In this document: in pieces, positions 51,001 through 63,000 of the stretch
Layout: each line of letters starts with the position of its first letter
How positions within the stretch are numbered: the stretch's first letter is position 1
Source of the DNA: Chaetorhynchus papuensis
Taxonomy: Eukaryota > Chordata > Aves > Passeriformes > Rhipiduridae
NCBI GenBank assembly: GCA_013396525.1
Contig: VWYX01000119.1
Span: forward strand, 1,210,968 to 1,274,967
DNA length: 64,000 nt
Reading direction: 5' to 3'
The notes under the pieces: model-generated
Databases searched by the model: none
What the model was told of the DNA's origin: nothing
The model's input: only the letters and a program-made list of their open reading frames with translations
Translations under genes and position numbers: made by a program

Positions 51001-54000
51001 AGACTTAAACTCCTGAGCAGCAGCTGCCCTTTATATTTTTTTATGATTCTTCATGTGCTATTGTGAATCAGATTGGGAAAATTTGGATCTGAAATTTTTG
51101 AATGGCCAGTTTCAACCCCATTAATTTTCTGGTTGACTTAACTGTTAAAACAGCGACATACGGCTCTAGGGTCAGATTAAAACAGGTATGGAATTAACAG
51201 GGTAGGGCAGCATCCTTGGACAGCTGCACTGGTTTAAGCTATATATGAATCCAGGTAATGAGAACAGAGGGAGGAATAAGGACAATGTCGAACATGGGAA
51301 GTCATTAATAGCAACTGGTGTGTAAAATACTTACCTAATCTTCTTTCATAGATATTGTGTAAATAGTTCAGGTTGTGGAATAGAAGATTTGAGACATGCT
51401 TTGTTAAATTGTCTGACCTGCCATTTAGCTCTTGTGTAAAGCAAGTCTTATAATTCTTTCAGTTTCAGTGATTTAAGAAAATAACATTTAAATAAGTGAT
51501 GTGTTGATTTTTTTTTTCCTTTTAAATGTGTAACAGTGCATGTGGAAAGAAAAATAAATCAGTATAATCAATGTTTGAGCAACATCTTGGGTTTTTTAAT
51601 TCCAAAACTTACTTCTGGTATATTTGAGGATTTCATTTTGGTGTATTAGGAAAGTTTTGGTTATTTCAGTCGCAAAAAATTCATAGTCACCTTTTATTCT
51701 GTATTTTTTATAAGAATTATAATTTTGCAAGTAATTTCTTTATAAAGTAAGAAGCAATATATAATTTTGTTTTCCTTTGCAGGGGAAAGAGTGGTTTGGT
51801 GATGATGGCAAAATCTTAGCATTGCCTAATCCAATTAAACAGTCTCCTACTAGGCCTCCAATATTCTCACTTGAAGAAGGCATTGCACCAGAACTTGAAA
51901 CAGTGTATAGAAAGGTGGGCATATTTCATATATGTGTTTCCTGAGACCCAGTATCCCAGTTCTTCTGCACCAGAATCCCCGGTGACATGAAGGGTTTTGT
52001 GCTAAGAGCCATGACTATTGACTACTTTTTGTGATTCCACATCTGTTCTTTAAATGAGCTGTACTTTTTTAAGTATATATCTGTTTTTTCCTGTAAAAAT
52101 GCATACAAAAGAGCTAAGAGTTTAGCTGATGGTGCTGGTTGAAATAGTAAAGGGTCAGTCCATGACAAGCGTCTTCAAGTCTGTCATAAGGATCGTTGTG
52201 AGGCACCCTTGGATATTCTCATGCCAAAGTAGGGTAGTTCCTATATTAGTGTATCTATAAAGTTTACTCATGTAGACATTGTTGTTGTTGTTGTTGTTGT
52301 TCACCAATTCAGTTTTTTTTGGGAGGTTGTGAGATTTTGTTGTTGTTGTTGTTGTTGTTTTTCTTGTTTGTTTTGTTTTGTTTTGTTTTGTTTGCAGGGT
52401 TTTTTGTGGTTGTTTTTTCCTCAGTCATAGCATACCAAACCTGGCAAACAGCAGTTTCAATCAGTACAAATCAAAATAAGTTTCAGTTAAAACCATTCAG
52501 CAAGCTTGAAGCAAGCTTTGATTGTTCTGCTTGTTAGAACTCTATTACCCTCTTGGAAAAGCTGACTTTTAAGACTCTTAAAAAGAGTGCTCTTTTGGGA
52601 CATGCAAGTGTTTCTGACTGTTGCTGTTGATGCAGATTTAAATGTGGCCCTTTAGTTGATGATGTTGATAAATATGCAATCCACAGGCTGCATCCAGTAC
52701 CACAGATCTATCTATGCAGGGAGCTTCTGCAGGCAGGAAAAATTTACTGTTTTGATCATGTAAAGATAGGCCAAGAGAGCTTATGTTTCAAGAACACCCT
52801 GTTTACATGGACAGTGACATAGAAATATCTAAATCACTGTGGTGAAGCACTGAGCTTAAGGGTCCTTTAAGGGCAGAAAAACAAAGCAGAAGGAATTCAA
52901 AGTTGTCATTTTTATGAGAAATTGTATCTTATTAAACATTTTGATGAGAAACAGAATGTGGAAGGATCAGGTGGACTCACGTGTGTTTCATGGCCCTTTG
53001 TATTAGTCCTATAAAAGAGCTGTGCAACAGTTAAATTTCCCTCCAAATCCCTCTTTTTCCTTTTCTCAGGGGCTGCAACAAACAGTACATAAGTAACAAC
53101 TTCATCTTCTATGATACCAGAATACCTCTGATGAATCTCTTGTGAAGGATGCTAATAAGGGAGCAGGAGTAGTCAGGCTGGAAGCAGTATTAATTCTCTT
53201 CTGATTTCAGTAACTTGAGGATGTAAGCCATGGATGTCTTTTGGTTGCAGAGGGTTGAAGCAGACTTTTTAACCTTTGCTGCTGAAAGCTTTTGTTGGCC
53301 TTCATTGGTCTGAATTTCCCTGGTGTTAGAATGGGGGAGCAAGTAATGTATTTCCTAATGTACACAATCTATATGGTCTACAAGGAGAGTTGTTCTGTGA
53401 GAGCTGCACTATTTATCCTAGAGCTCAGTTCTAGGAGAAGATAAAGCAATACTAAACAAATGTGTCAAAAGAGAACTAGCAGGCTGTGCTTTTTCTAATC
53501 CAATGTCATTGTCTTCATTGCTCAGCAAAACCTTCAGTATAGGAAGATGACTTCTTATTTCAGCCCCATGTAGGCTATAAAAATTCTGTTGTGTAGAATA
53601 TCCATGGTGGTTTTGTGCCACCCACTCATCAATAAAGCAAGAGGTTAACACAGTTTAAGGCTCAGTATTTAAATGTAGGTAGTGCTAAATGGGTCATTTT
53701 CTGACAAAGAAAATCTTTGAAAGATACTGTTGTCACAGTCTGTAAATCCAGTTTATTCTTTTTTCTTTCAGGCAATAAAAATGACATCTACTAATCAGTA
53801 TTTTGTTGGACCTGGAGATTTTCAGGGGCTGTTTCAATTGGATATTGATATTTCTGGACTGATATTCACCCATCATCCCTGTTTTAGCCGTGAGCATGTG
53901 TTAGCAGCTAAACTGGCTCAGCTATATGATCAGTATTTAGCAAGAAAACAGAAGAATCTTACCAAACTTCTCACAGACAAGGTATTTCTGTTCTGTCTTC

Positions 54001-57000
54001 GTATCTTATTGAGACAATGATGTGACAGTTTAAGGTAAAAGCTGACTTTGTCAGAAGTTAAAAACCTAACTGAGGTTGCTGTGTGTTCAGTGCAGAATTG
54101 CATTTTTAAGATTAAGAATTTCTTTGAGCTTTGATTTTGAATTAACTCTGAAGTAAAAGGAATACAGTAACATTTGCAGAGTATTCCTTAGAGAATCTGT
54201 TTTCCAGGGAGTGACAGGTCAGACATTACAGGATTGTGCACAGCAGCTCTGATAGGGAGACAGCAAAAGGCATTTTTCAGTGATGGAGGGAAGCTAGTGA
54301 AGTTTAGTTTCAGTTATCAAATCAAAGTGAAAGGAAGCAGTTTAATTTCACCAAATTGTACAAAAGTAGAACCCATTTCCGGGTATGTATCTGTGACAGA
54401 TGCTGTGTTTTGAATGCGTACTGCTGCTACATTTCCTGTGTCACTCTTGTGACATGGCAAAACCCAAGGCTGGATGTAGACTCTTCTGTTTCTGGCTCTG
54501 TTGCTGACTTGCTGGGTGAGCTTGACCAGACTGCTCATGCTTTGTGTACCACCACTCTTCCTCCATCTGTACACTGGAAGTAAATGTGTATGTGAACATT
54601 AGGCATTGTCAGTACAATTCTGATGTCATCAGGGCACACAAGAATCCTTGTCTGTTAAAAATTAGTTGGATTATTAAGTACATACACATTCATATTTCCA
54701 TAAATTAAAGGTGATGACTTTCTGCATTAAAGAACTATTATAAGGGAAAATTAATCATTGTATACAAGCTCATTTTTATATCAGTGTAATGAAGGTCAGT
54801 AGATGGTGTACAGATACTTCTGAATTTTTATATAAAGTATTAGGTTGTAGTTCTAATGATGGACAGGTATTTCATACAGTGTCTCAAAATATTTCCTTGG
54901 TATACTTTGTTCTGTTCATACTTTTGAAGGATTTGCCTAAGTGCTCTGTGAAACAGGACATTTGGGTTATCCACGTCCTCATTAGAGGAACCTATAAAAC
55001 CATAGAATCATTAAGGTTGGAAAAGACCTCTAAGCTCATCAAGTTTAACAATTAACCCATCACTGCCAAGTCCACCACTAACCCATGTCCCCACGTGCCA
55101 ATCTGCACATCTTTTAAATACCTCCATGGATGGTGGATGTCCCTGCACAGCCTGTTCCAGTGCTGGACAAACCTCTCAGTGAAGAAATTTTTTCCCAAGA
55201 TCCAATCTAACCTCCCTGCAACTTGAAGCCATTTCCCCTTGTCTTATCACTTGTTATTAACAGGAGAGACCAACATCTGTCTACAGCCTCCTTTCAGGGG
55301 TGGTTTAACCTGGAGAAAACGATGCTCATGAGGGACCTTATTGCTCTCTACAGCTGCCTGAAAGGAGGCTGTAACCAGGTGGGGGTCAGTCTCTTCTCCC
55401 AGGCAACCAGAGACAAGTCAAGAGGACACAGCAAGAAGCTGTGCCAGGGAAGGTTAAACTGTACATCAGGAAGAATTTCTTCACTGAAATGGTGATTAGA
55501 TATTGGAGTGGGCTGCCCAGGGAAGCAATGAAGTCACCATCCCAGGAAGTTCAAGAAATGACTGGACATGGCACTCAGTGCTGTGGTTTAGTTGACATGG
55601 TGGCATTCAGTCAGATTTATTTGACAGTCTGGGAGGTCTTTTTCAGCCTTAATGATGCTGTGATTCTATTCTGTGGTTCTGGGATTTTCTAGAATTACCT
55701 TTAGTGGTCCTTCCTAGTCCCAAAAAGGGCTTTTGTGAAAGGTGGGGTTTTTTGCTGACTTGAGGTCTTTTTTCACCTGCGCCTTTGATTCCTGAGCTTT
55801 CAGAATACTCCCTAGATCAGTCTTTCCCCTTGATTAGATCTGTTACAGTGATCAAAGTTAGTAAATCTCCCTCATATATCCGGGGATCCTAATTAAAATG
55901 TCATGCTGAAGAATCACCTCACAGACATGGCAAAACTCTGTAAATACAGAATCAGGACAGTTCAGGGTTTTCTGTCATTAGTAACTAGCTCTTTCCTGTC
56001 AAGGTGCATGACACTGGATGCCTTGTTAGGCCATCTGTTAATTACTTTTTTGTTTGTTTGTGCAAGCTGCATGCTTTGAGGAGTGCTGTGCAATGCGGTA
56101 TAGAAGGTGGTGGTGATGGTGTTCCTGTGGCTCAACAAAGCATATCTGAATACAAAATGGAGATCAGGTGGGTATGAATTCATTAAATTGTTGGCTTTTA
56201 AAATGGTATTCCTTTTTTCCTTTACATGTTGGTACAGAGTATGATTCATGTCAGACTTTTAAATTCTACTATAAGTAGATCTAGAAGAATTTTGAGGATT
56301 TAAGTGTTCTCACAGTTAAGTTGCATAAAACATTATGAAGAAAATACAGTTTAGGCTGAAATTTCCATTCAAAAGTGGTCTAATTAGATTACTTTTGTTA
56401 ATTTCTTAGTAGCTACTTACTGGTATGTTTTGTATAATTAAATTTAATTAAAATATAGTTTCAGTAGACTTCAGCTGGATGCACAAAGCTTTTACAGTGC
56501 AGTAACATAATTTTTTGAACAGACAAAACCCCTAGTTTTTTCCATCCTCTTCTTCATTAGACAAGTGTTCTTGATTTGCTTCCCATTCTTAGGTATTTTG
56601 GCCATGTTTTTGCCAATGGGTTAATACAAATAAAGTGGTAGAATTTTTTTTTTTACAAGATAACAGTTATTGTTCTTGGATTAAAGCTGGGTAGTAAAAA
56701 TGTATTACAGTTCTTGGCTCGGTAGTGACAGTTTGTATTATTTTTGGCAGATGGACAGTGATGAACTGTAAGTGTTAGCAGTATGATAAACAAGAAGTTA
56801 TTTTGGACTTCCATGCTGAACAGCCTTTTAACTAGTAGATAATAAAAGTCTGAAAGTTTTTCACAATCTAAAAGTAGGCAGTAATGTATTCATGTAAAGA
56901 AACAGAAGTATAAAGTGATGTAATGGGTCACATGATGACATAAAATGAAAAAAAATTTTTTTGATAACAATTCTCCTTTCAGCCTTGAAATTTACATCTG

Positions 57001-60000
57001 CTAAACTTATGCATCCACACACACCTCTTACATTGGGAATTATTTCTTCAGATCTTCGTTCTTCATGTACACTGTCTTGTAATACATTAGTAGCTGTACA
57101 GAACATGAAGTAGTCTATAATTTATTATTTTATACTGAAGGACACAGACTTCCTTCCATTGAAAATGGGATAGCTTTTATTAGTATCTTATTAACATATC
57201 TGCTAGAGGACAAGGAGCAGGAGGTGTGCAGTTACCGTACAGTACCTTGGAGACTGGAGCTTCTCACCAGGGAAAGCATGAGAATGGTGATGGTTAAATT
57301 CACTGTGGGAATGAGATTCTTGGGTTTTGGCACCGATGTGGAGGCTTGCTTGATGGAAATTCCAATTAGAAAGAATATGCCTTCTGTGTATCTAATATGT
57401 TTTTCTAGATCTTGAGTGCTTTAGTTTAGTTTCATGCTATTATGAATCTGGAGAAATTCAGCTGCAATCAGTGAGATCAGTGTTGCCTAAGTAACATCAG
57501 ATGAGTTTAGCAGTTATTATTCTAGGGCTTTTCATATCTGTAATTCTTCCTGGCTACATCTCTGTTATTGGAAGCTGTTACACATATGAAGTTCAGATGG
57601 GCAGAGGAATTTTTTGCTGTCCTGGTATTCGGTACTAACTTGGACCACTTATGTTGGTAAAATCATCTGACCTGCCTTGTCTCTCTTTTAACATTGCATT
57701 TCCCTGATGGTCCATGTGGAATACTCATGAGAAATTACAGACACTTAGCATGGAAAATAATCTAATTGTTTCCTCCACCCTCCAATTACATAACAGATGT
57801 ATATGCTTTGCTTTCTGAAGATCAAAGCTGTAGTTTTCCATTGGCTTGAGGAAGAAATGTCGTCTGAGTACAGAAAACTTTTGCACATTAGTAATTTCAG
57901 CCCTACTGTCTTCATTTCCTGAAGTAGGAAGCCAATGTGTGCTGTGCATTCTATGATTCAGGTTCTTGTGGGTGATGTATTTTAGCAGAGATGATTCTCG
58001 ACTGAAAGGTCCTGCTTCCAAATCCAATACATTAGATAAGTGTGATTACTGATCTGTATGTTCCTCCTGCCTTTTAAGTTTCATCTTCTAGCATCATCTG
58101 GTAGACAAAAAAGAAAAGGTTGTTACATGGATAAGTAATACTCAAACTGCTAGCTAATGAAGTGGAGAAGTTACTCATACTGCTTTCTGAAAAGTCTGCA
58201 TTTCTTCTTTGTTTGTTTTCACTTAATTGGCTTACGCTGTTAAATGATAACAGATGATGTCTTTCTTCTCTCAGATCTAACTCGGCCTCTGTTTTCCACA
58301 TTCTCTCAATATTGCAAGTCCTAATACGTTATTTTACATCTTTTTTTTAATCACAGACTTGTTTTTCTACAAAGATATTAGTGGAAACAGCCTGTGCTTG
58401 TGCTGCATGGACATTTACATTGGAAGTGTGTGATGGTCATTAAATGTGCTAATGGATAGCTCTTTTACTATCAGATTAGAGGGTGGAAATGTGAAATACC
58501 TATTCTGAGACCAAAAAAAAGGCTGTGTTAATTTTATTTGTATTAAGAATCTTGTACATCTGTCAAAGGACTTACTACTTTACCTCATCTCTGCAAGTCC
58601 TTTTTTACTGGTGCTAGAAGCACAAGAAGTTTAAAACATCTTTTGTAATGTACATGTGCAGTAAGCATTACTTCATAGCAGCAGTGTAGGTTTCCTGGGC
58701 TGTTGTTTATATGAATTTATTTTAAAATGTTTTTAATTAGGTACAGCTGTAATAAGCATTTCCGAAAACTTTGAGATCTCTAAAGAAGGGACTTAATTAA
58801 AGTCAGATTGTTCAAAAGGAAAGAGACTGGAATATCGCAATCTTCAAGTCTCGGTTTTATGCTCCTTGGATTTAAACCACTGCAGCCATCAATCAACCTG
58901 ATCAACCCCATCACTTGGCTTTTGTTATCCCAAGTTTTCAGTCTGTTGTTCCACTGAGTTAGACAATTCCAATTGATCTTGTGCTATGTGTGTGTATTTC
59001 TAGACAAACCAGAAGACTTCGTGATGCTGAGCAAGAAAAAGATAGAACATTGCTTAAGACCATTATCAAAGTTTGGAAACAAATTAAATCCCTCCGGGAC
59101 TTGCAGAAGTTTATTAACACACCCATGAAACTTTATTTGAGGAAGTATGTCTCAATAACGCTTTTTGTACTTTATTTGCTAACTGTAGAGTTGTAATAAG
59201 ATTAGTTAATTTGGAAATTTAGAATTCTGATATGCAGAAGTAAGATGTTGAGTAGTGCTGGCACTGTTGAGCCTGCCACTATTCCTTTTGAGTCTGGGCA
59301 GGAGGGAAGGTTAAAATAAGTAATTACTGTAGCAGAAAGGAATTTCTACAGACTAATGAGTAAAGAAAGTTACTATCCAGAATTAACAAAATAACTCTAT
59401 CTGCTATCAATTCTTAGAATATCCATGCTAGTCTTTTTAAATAAAACACACTTCTGATATAATGAAATTATTCATGGAGAAGTAGATTTCTGTTATATAT
59501 TACACACTTAATTGTAACCCTTATGTAATTTTATGCAACATGTTGATAATTGTTGTTTTGAAGGGAAGAGGTTGATCAGAAATCAGATGAAAAAGCATAT
59601 GAAGCAGAAATTCAGGCTGAGATAAAGGAATTACTAGAAGAAAGTATGGAAGAATATGAAAAGAAAATGGAGGAGTACAAAACTGAGTTACAAGACTGGA
59701 AATCCTGGAAGAGGACACAGGTTTGTTTAAATCATTCAGTTTCACAAAAAAATAAAATTATTACTAAATGTGTCAAAAATTTGTCCTTCTAATACAGAAA
59801 AAAAAATTCAGGAAAGTTATGCATAAATTTTATAATGTTCAGATACATTCTGTCTACTTAGAATTTGTTGGTCAGGTAATTCTTAATTAAAAAATTAAAA
59901 TGTATTAGGTTTTTGTGAAACATTGTTTTTCTGCTATTGATTTTCAGCACTTCAGTTCTTTCTTTCAGTTTGTTACTTTTGCAGCATTCCTGTTAAATTC

Positions 60001-63000
60001 ATGCCTTCCTTGCAAAGAAAAACTTGGATGAATTTTGTGTGTGTGAGTGGTAAAGCAAAATAGTTATGGGGTGTTTCTAATGAACAAACAGTTGATGTCA
60101 TCTCATGTAAATCTATGTTTGGGAATGTCTCACTATGTTCTGGAATGTTTGACTGAAAGATTTAATTAATATGCTAGCCTTTCACCTCTGAAAAGCTTTA
60201 TTGCTGATAATCTGTACTGTAGTTAAGGTCTCAGTTGTGCTTCAAGGGGATATTGAGAAATACAAGTGCTGCAGCAACACACTGCAACAGATTGATCTCT
60301 GAAACAGACTGTGGCAAAATCAGGTTTGTTTTCACAGTTAGGTGGCAAGGTACTGGATACCTTAGGGTAATGATGATTATACTTGATTATAATTGTTGCC
60401 CAGCTTGAACACCTTGGGTTTTTGGATACCAAAGCAAAATAAAGCTTAAGAAAATGCTTCAAATACAGTTTTCAAGAATCTAGTGTGTCTGCTGATACTT
60501 TTATGGAGAGTTTTTTTATGTACATGCTGCCTTTATGGAAGGCATTTAAAATATTTGAGAGGAAGCTGCTGTGCAGGAATTGAAAATTCCTGTGGGATTT
60601 CAAGTGGGCACATGACTCATTAGCATCATGTTGGTTCACTTGCAGGATAAGATGAATAAATGTAAACTTGAGATGAAGGCAGGTAGTTACGAACATTGAT
60701 CCTAATGCAAACTGTTCATCCACCAGTTATGCCTTCACAAATACCATCGTGGCATCTTTTTATTGTGCTAGTCACAAACTGTCTTGAGACTGAGAGGATT
60801 GTGGTTCTTTCCTTTTAGAGAAATTATCTTTCTTTCATACCCAGAAGTACTTTATTTTATTTTACTCAAAGTACTTTTTAGCTTAATCACTGTTGTTGGT
60901 TTCTTACTAGTGCAGATCACGTGAATCAAAGACACTAGAGGTACGTGAGATTAAATACTTTAAAAGCAAATACAAGAGCAAGAAAGATAACATAAAATTA
61001 GGCAAAGAAAGTAAGAAAATTCTGTAACAAAAATATATGAACAAGTTGTTCGGCTCACTACTTCAGTTAATAAGGAGAATCTGTTTGCTTTCCTTCCTCT
61101 TCTTTTGTGTGTGATGTCTTAAGTCGTGAAGTGGCTGGTGCTTTCAAGCAAGCTGCACTTCCAAGTAACCTAGAAGTCTGTGGAAGGAGGAACTGTTTTG
61201 CAGTTGTTTAAAGCTGAACATGCATGTAAACACTGGAGTTCTGCAGTTTAGGAGATGCTGAAAGGAATGTTCTGTTTGTTTATTCTTGTTTGGCATGAGG
61301 AAGGAAAGGGATCATTCTGCTCATGCTAAAGATACTGCTAAGCTAAAAAAACTTGTGCTCCAAAGTTCGTGGCACACGTGCATTTGTTTTGCCAGTGTAC
61401 GTGCAGACGGTGCATCTCAAACAACTGTGTCTGCTGGCTGAGTAACCTTCCTGCAATCCTAACAGAATGTACATGGTAACTCAGGCAAATGAGAACTCAG
61501 CATCTAGCCAGAATGTTCAAGAAACATGCTGATTTTGAAAGGTGGTAGGGAAGATTAAGTAAATGTTTTACTTGGAGCACATTATGGTTTTGAAGCCTAT
61601 GAATGGAATGTATTGCTGAATTCTGAATCTGATGTAATTCTTTACAATGAGAAAAATCTTTTGTGTGTGTAATGCTAAAATTATACTGTCATTTTACTGT
61701 ACACACACCATCTGTGTTTAGCACTTGTGAATCAAGAGAACAAGAGAAAAAATTGCAGAGATTGAAACAAGTTCAGAAAGAACATTATTGTTTTTATGTG
61801 CAGAAGTCCAAGAAGAAAAAGAAGAAAAAAGATACTCATGTAGATGAAGAATCAGAAGAGTATGAGTTTGGTGAGGAACGTATCAAACCCATTCCACCTA
61901 AAATGGCCAATAACCTGGAAATAGAGCAGCAGGTTAGAGAAAAAGCTGACAGCTGCAGAAGGAAACCTGGAGAGCCTATTCTGGTTCCTGAGCTGACCCT
62001 CTCAGGAAGCATAACTCCAACTGAGCAGTGTCCTCGGTAAGATAAATGTTGGCCAACAAATTATCTTATTTGTGATTTTCTGTTATTTACTAATTGCTTG
62101 TTTATACAACTTCAGAAGCATGAGCTCACCATTCTGTTTAGCCTAGTGATGAAACCTCTGCTTCTGAAGGTGATAAACTTAATTCATTTTCAAGTCACAT
62201 ATAACCTTGTACATAGTGCACTTAAAAATTGCATGTCTGCACATTCCCTTTGAACCTTCTGATACTCCTTGAACATCTGCACAGAACAGGGGTGTAGATA
62301 CAAAGAAGTTGGTTTCAGTGTAGAGTCTAGCTCAGTGCTGGCAGTTCCACTCTCACTGGCTAGTCCTTTACACTAGGTCTGTGCTGTAGTCAACAAAGGG
62401 AAAAGAAAGAAATTGTGTACTAAACCAGAGATTTCACTGCGGATAAAAGAAATAAATGTGCTTGTCTTGTGTTACTTTCCACATTTGCACACACAATTTA
62501 ACATACATCTGCTGGACTTCAGTAATTTAAAAACTGCTTTGTTTTGTACTTAGTTCACAGATAGCCTCATCAGGGAATGCTGCTTGGCTGTTGTACTCCC
62601 AATGACTAAAAACTTCAAAATTTGAACTCAGTTTGATATCGTTTGTTGTGCTTTGAAGGAAGGGAGTGGAAGGGAATTTTTTTTTTTCCTGGATAACTTC
62701 TTTTATATGGAGTTAGCTTTAGTGGATCCAAAGTTTGACTTGATCGTTTAAAAATAATTTTATATTCACAAGAAGATAAAACAGCTGTTAAATAATAGTT
62801 CTAAAGTCATTCCTGTGTAGTGTCATTTTTAGAGGAATACCATCTTTATTTAGGTGGGTTCTGTCTCCCCATGAGAAGTCATATTTTCATTAAAAATAAC
62901 CAAATAATAAAAATGTTATTAAAAATGATATGACAGCTTGTTTGAAATCTTTACAGAGCAGAAGTTTTGCGACGAGAAGACGTGAAGAAACGCTCAGCAT

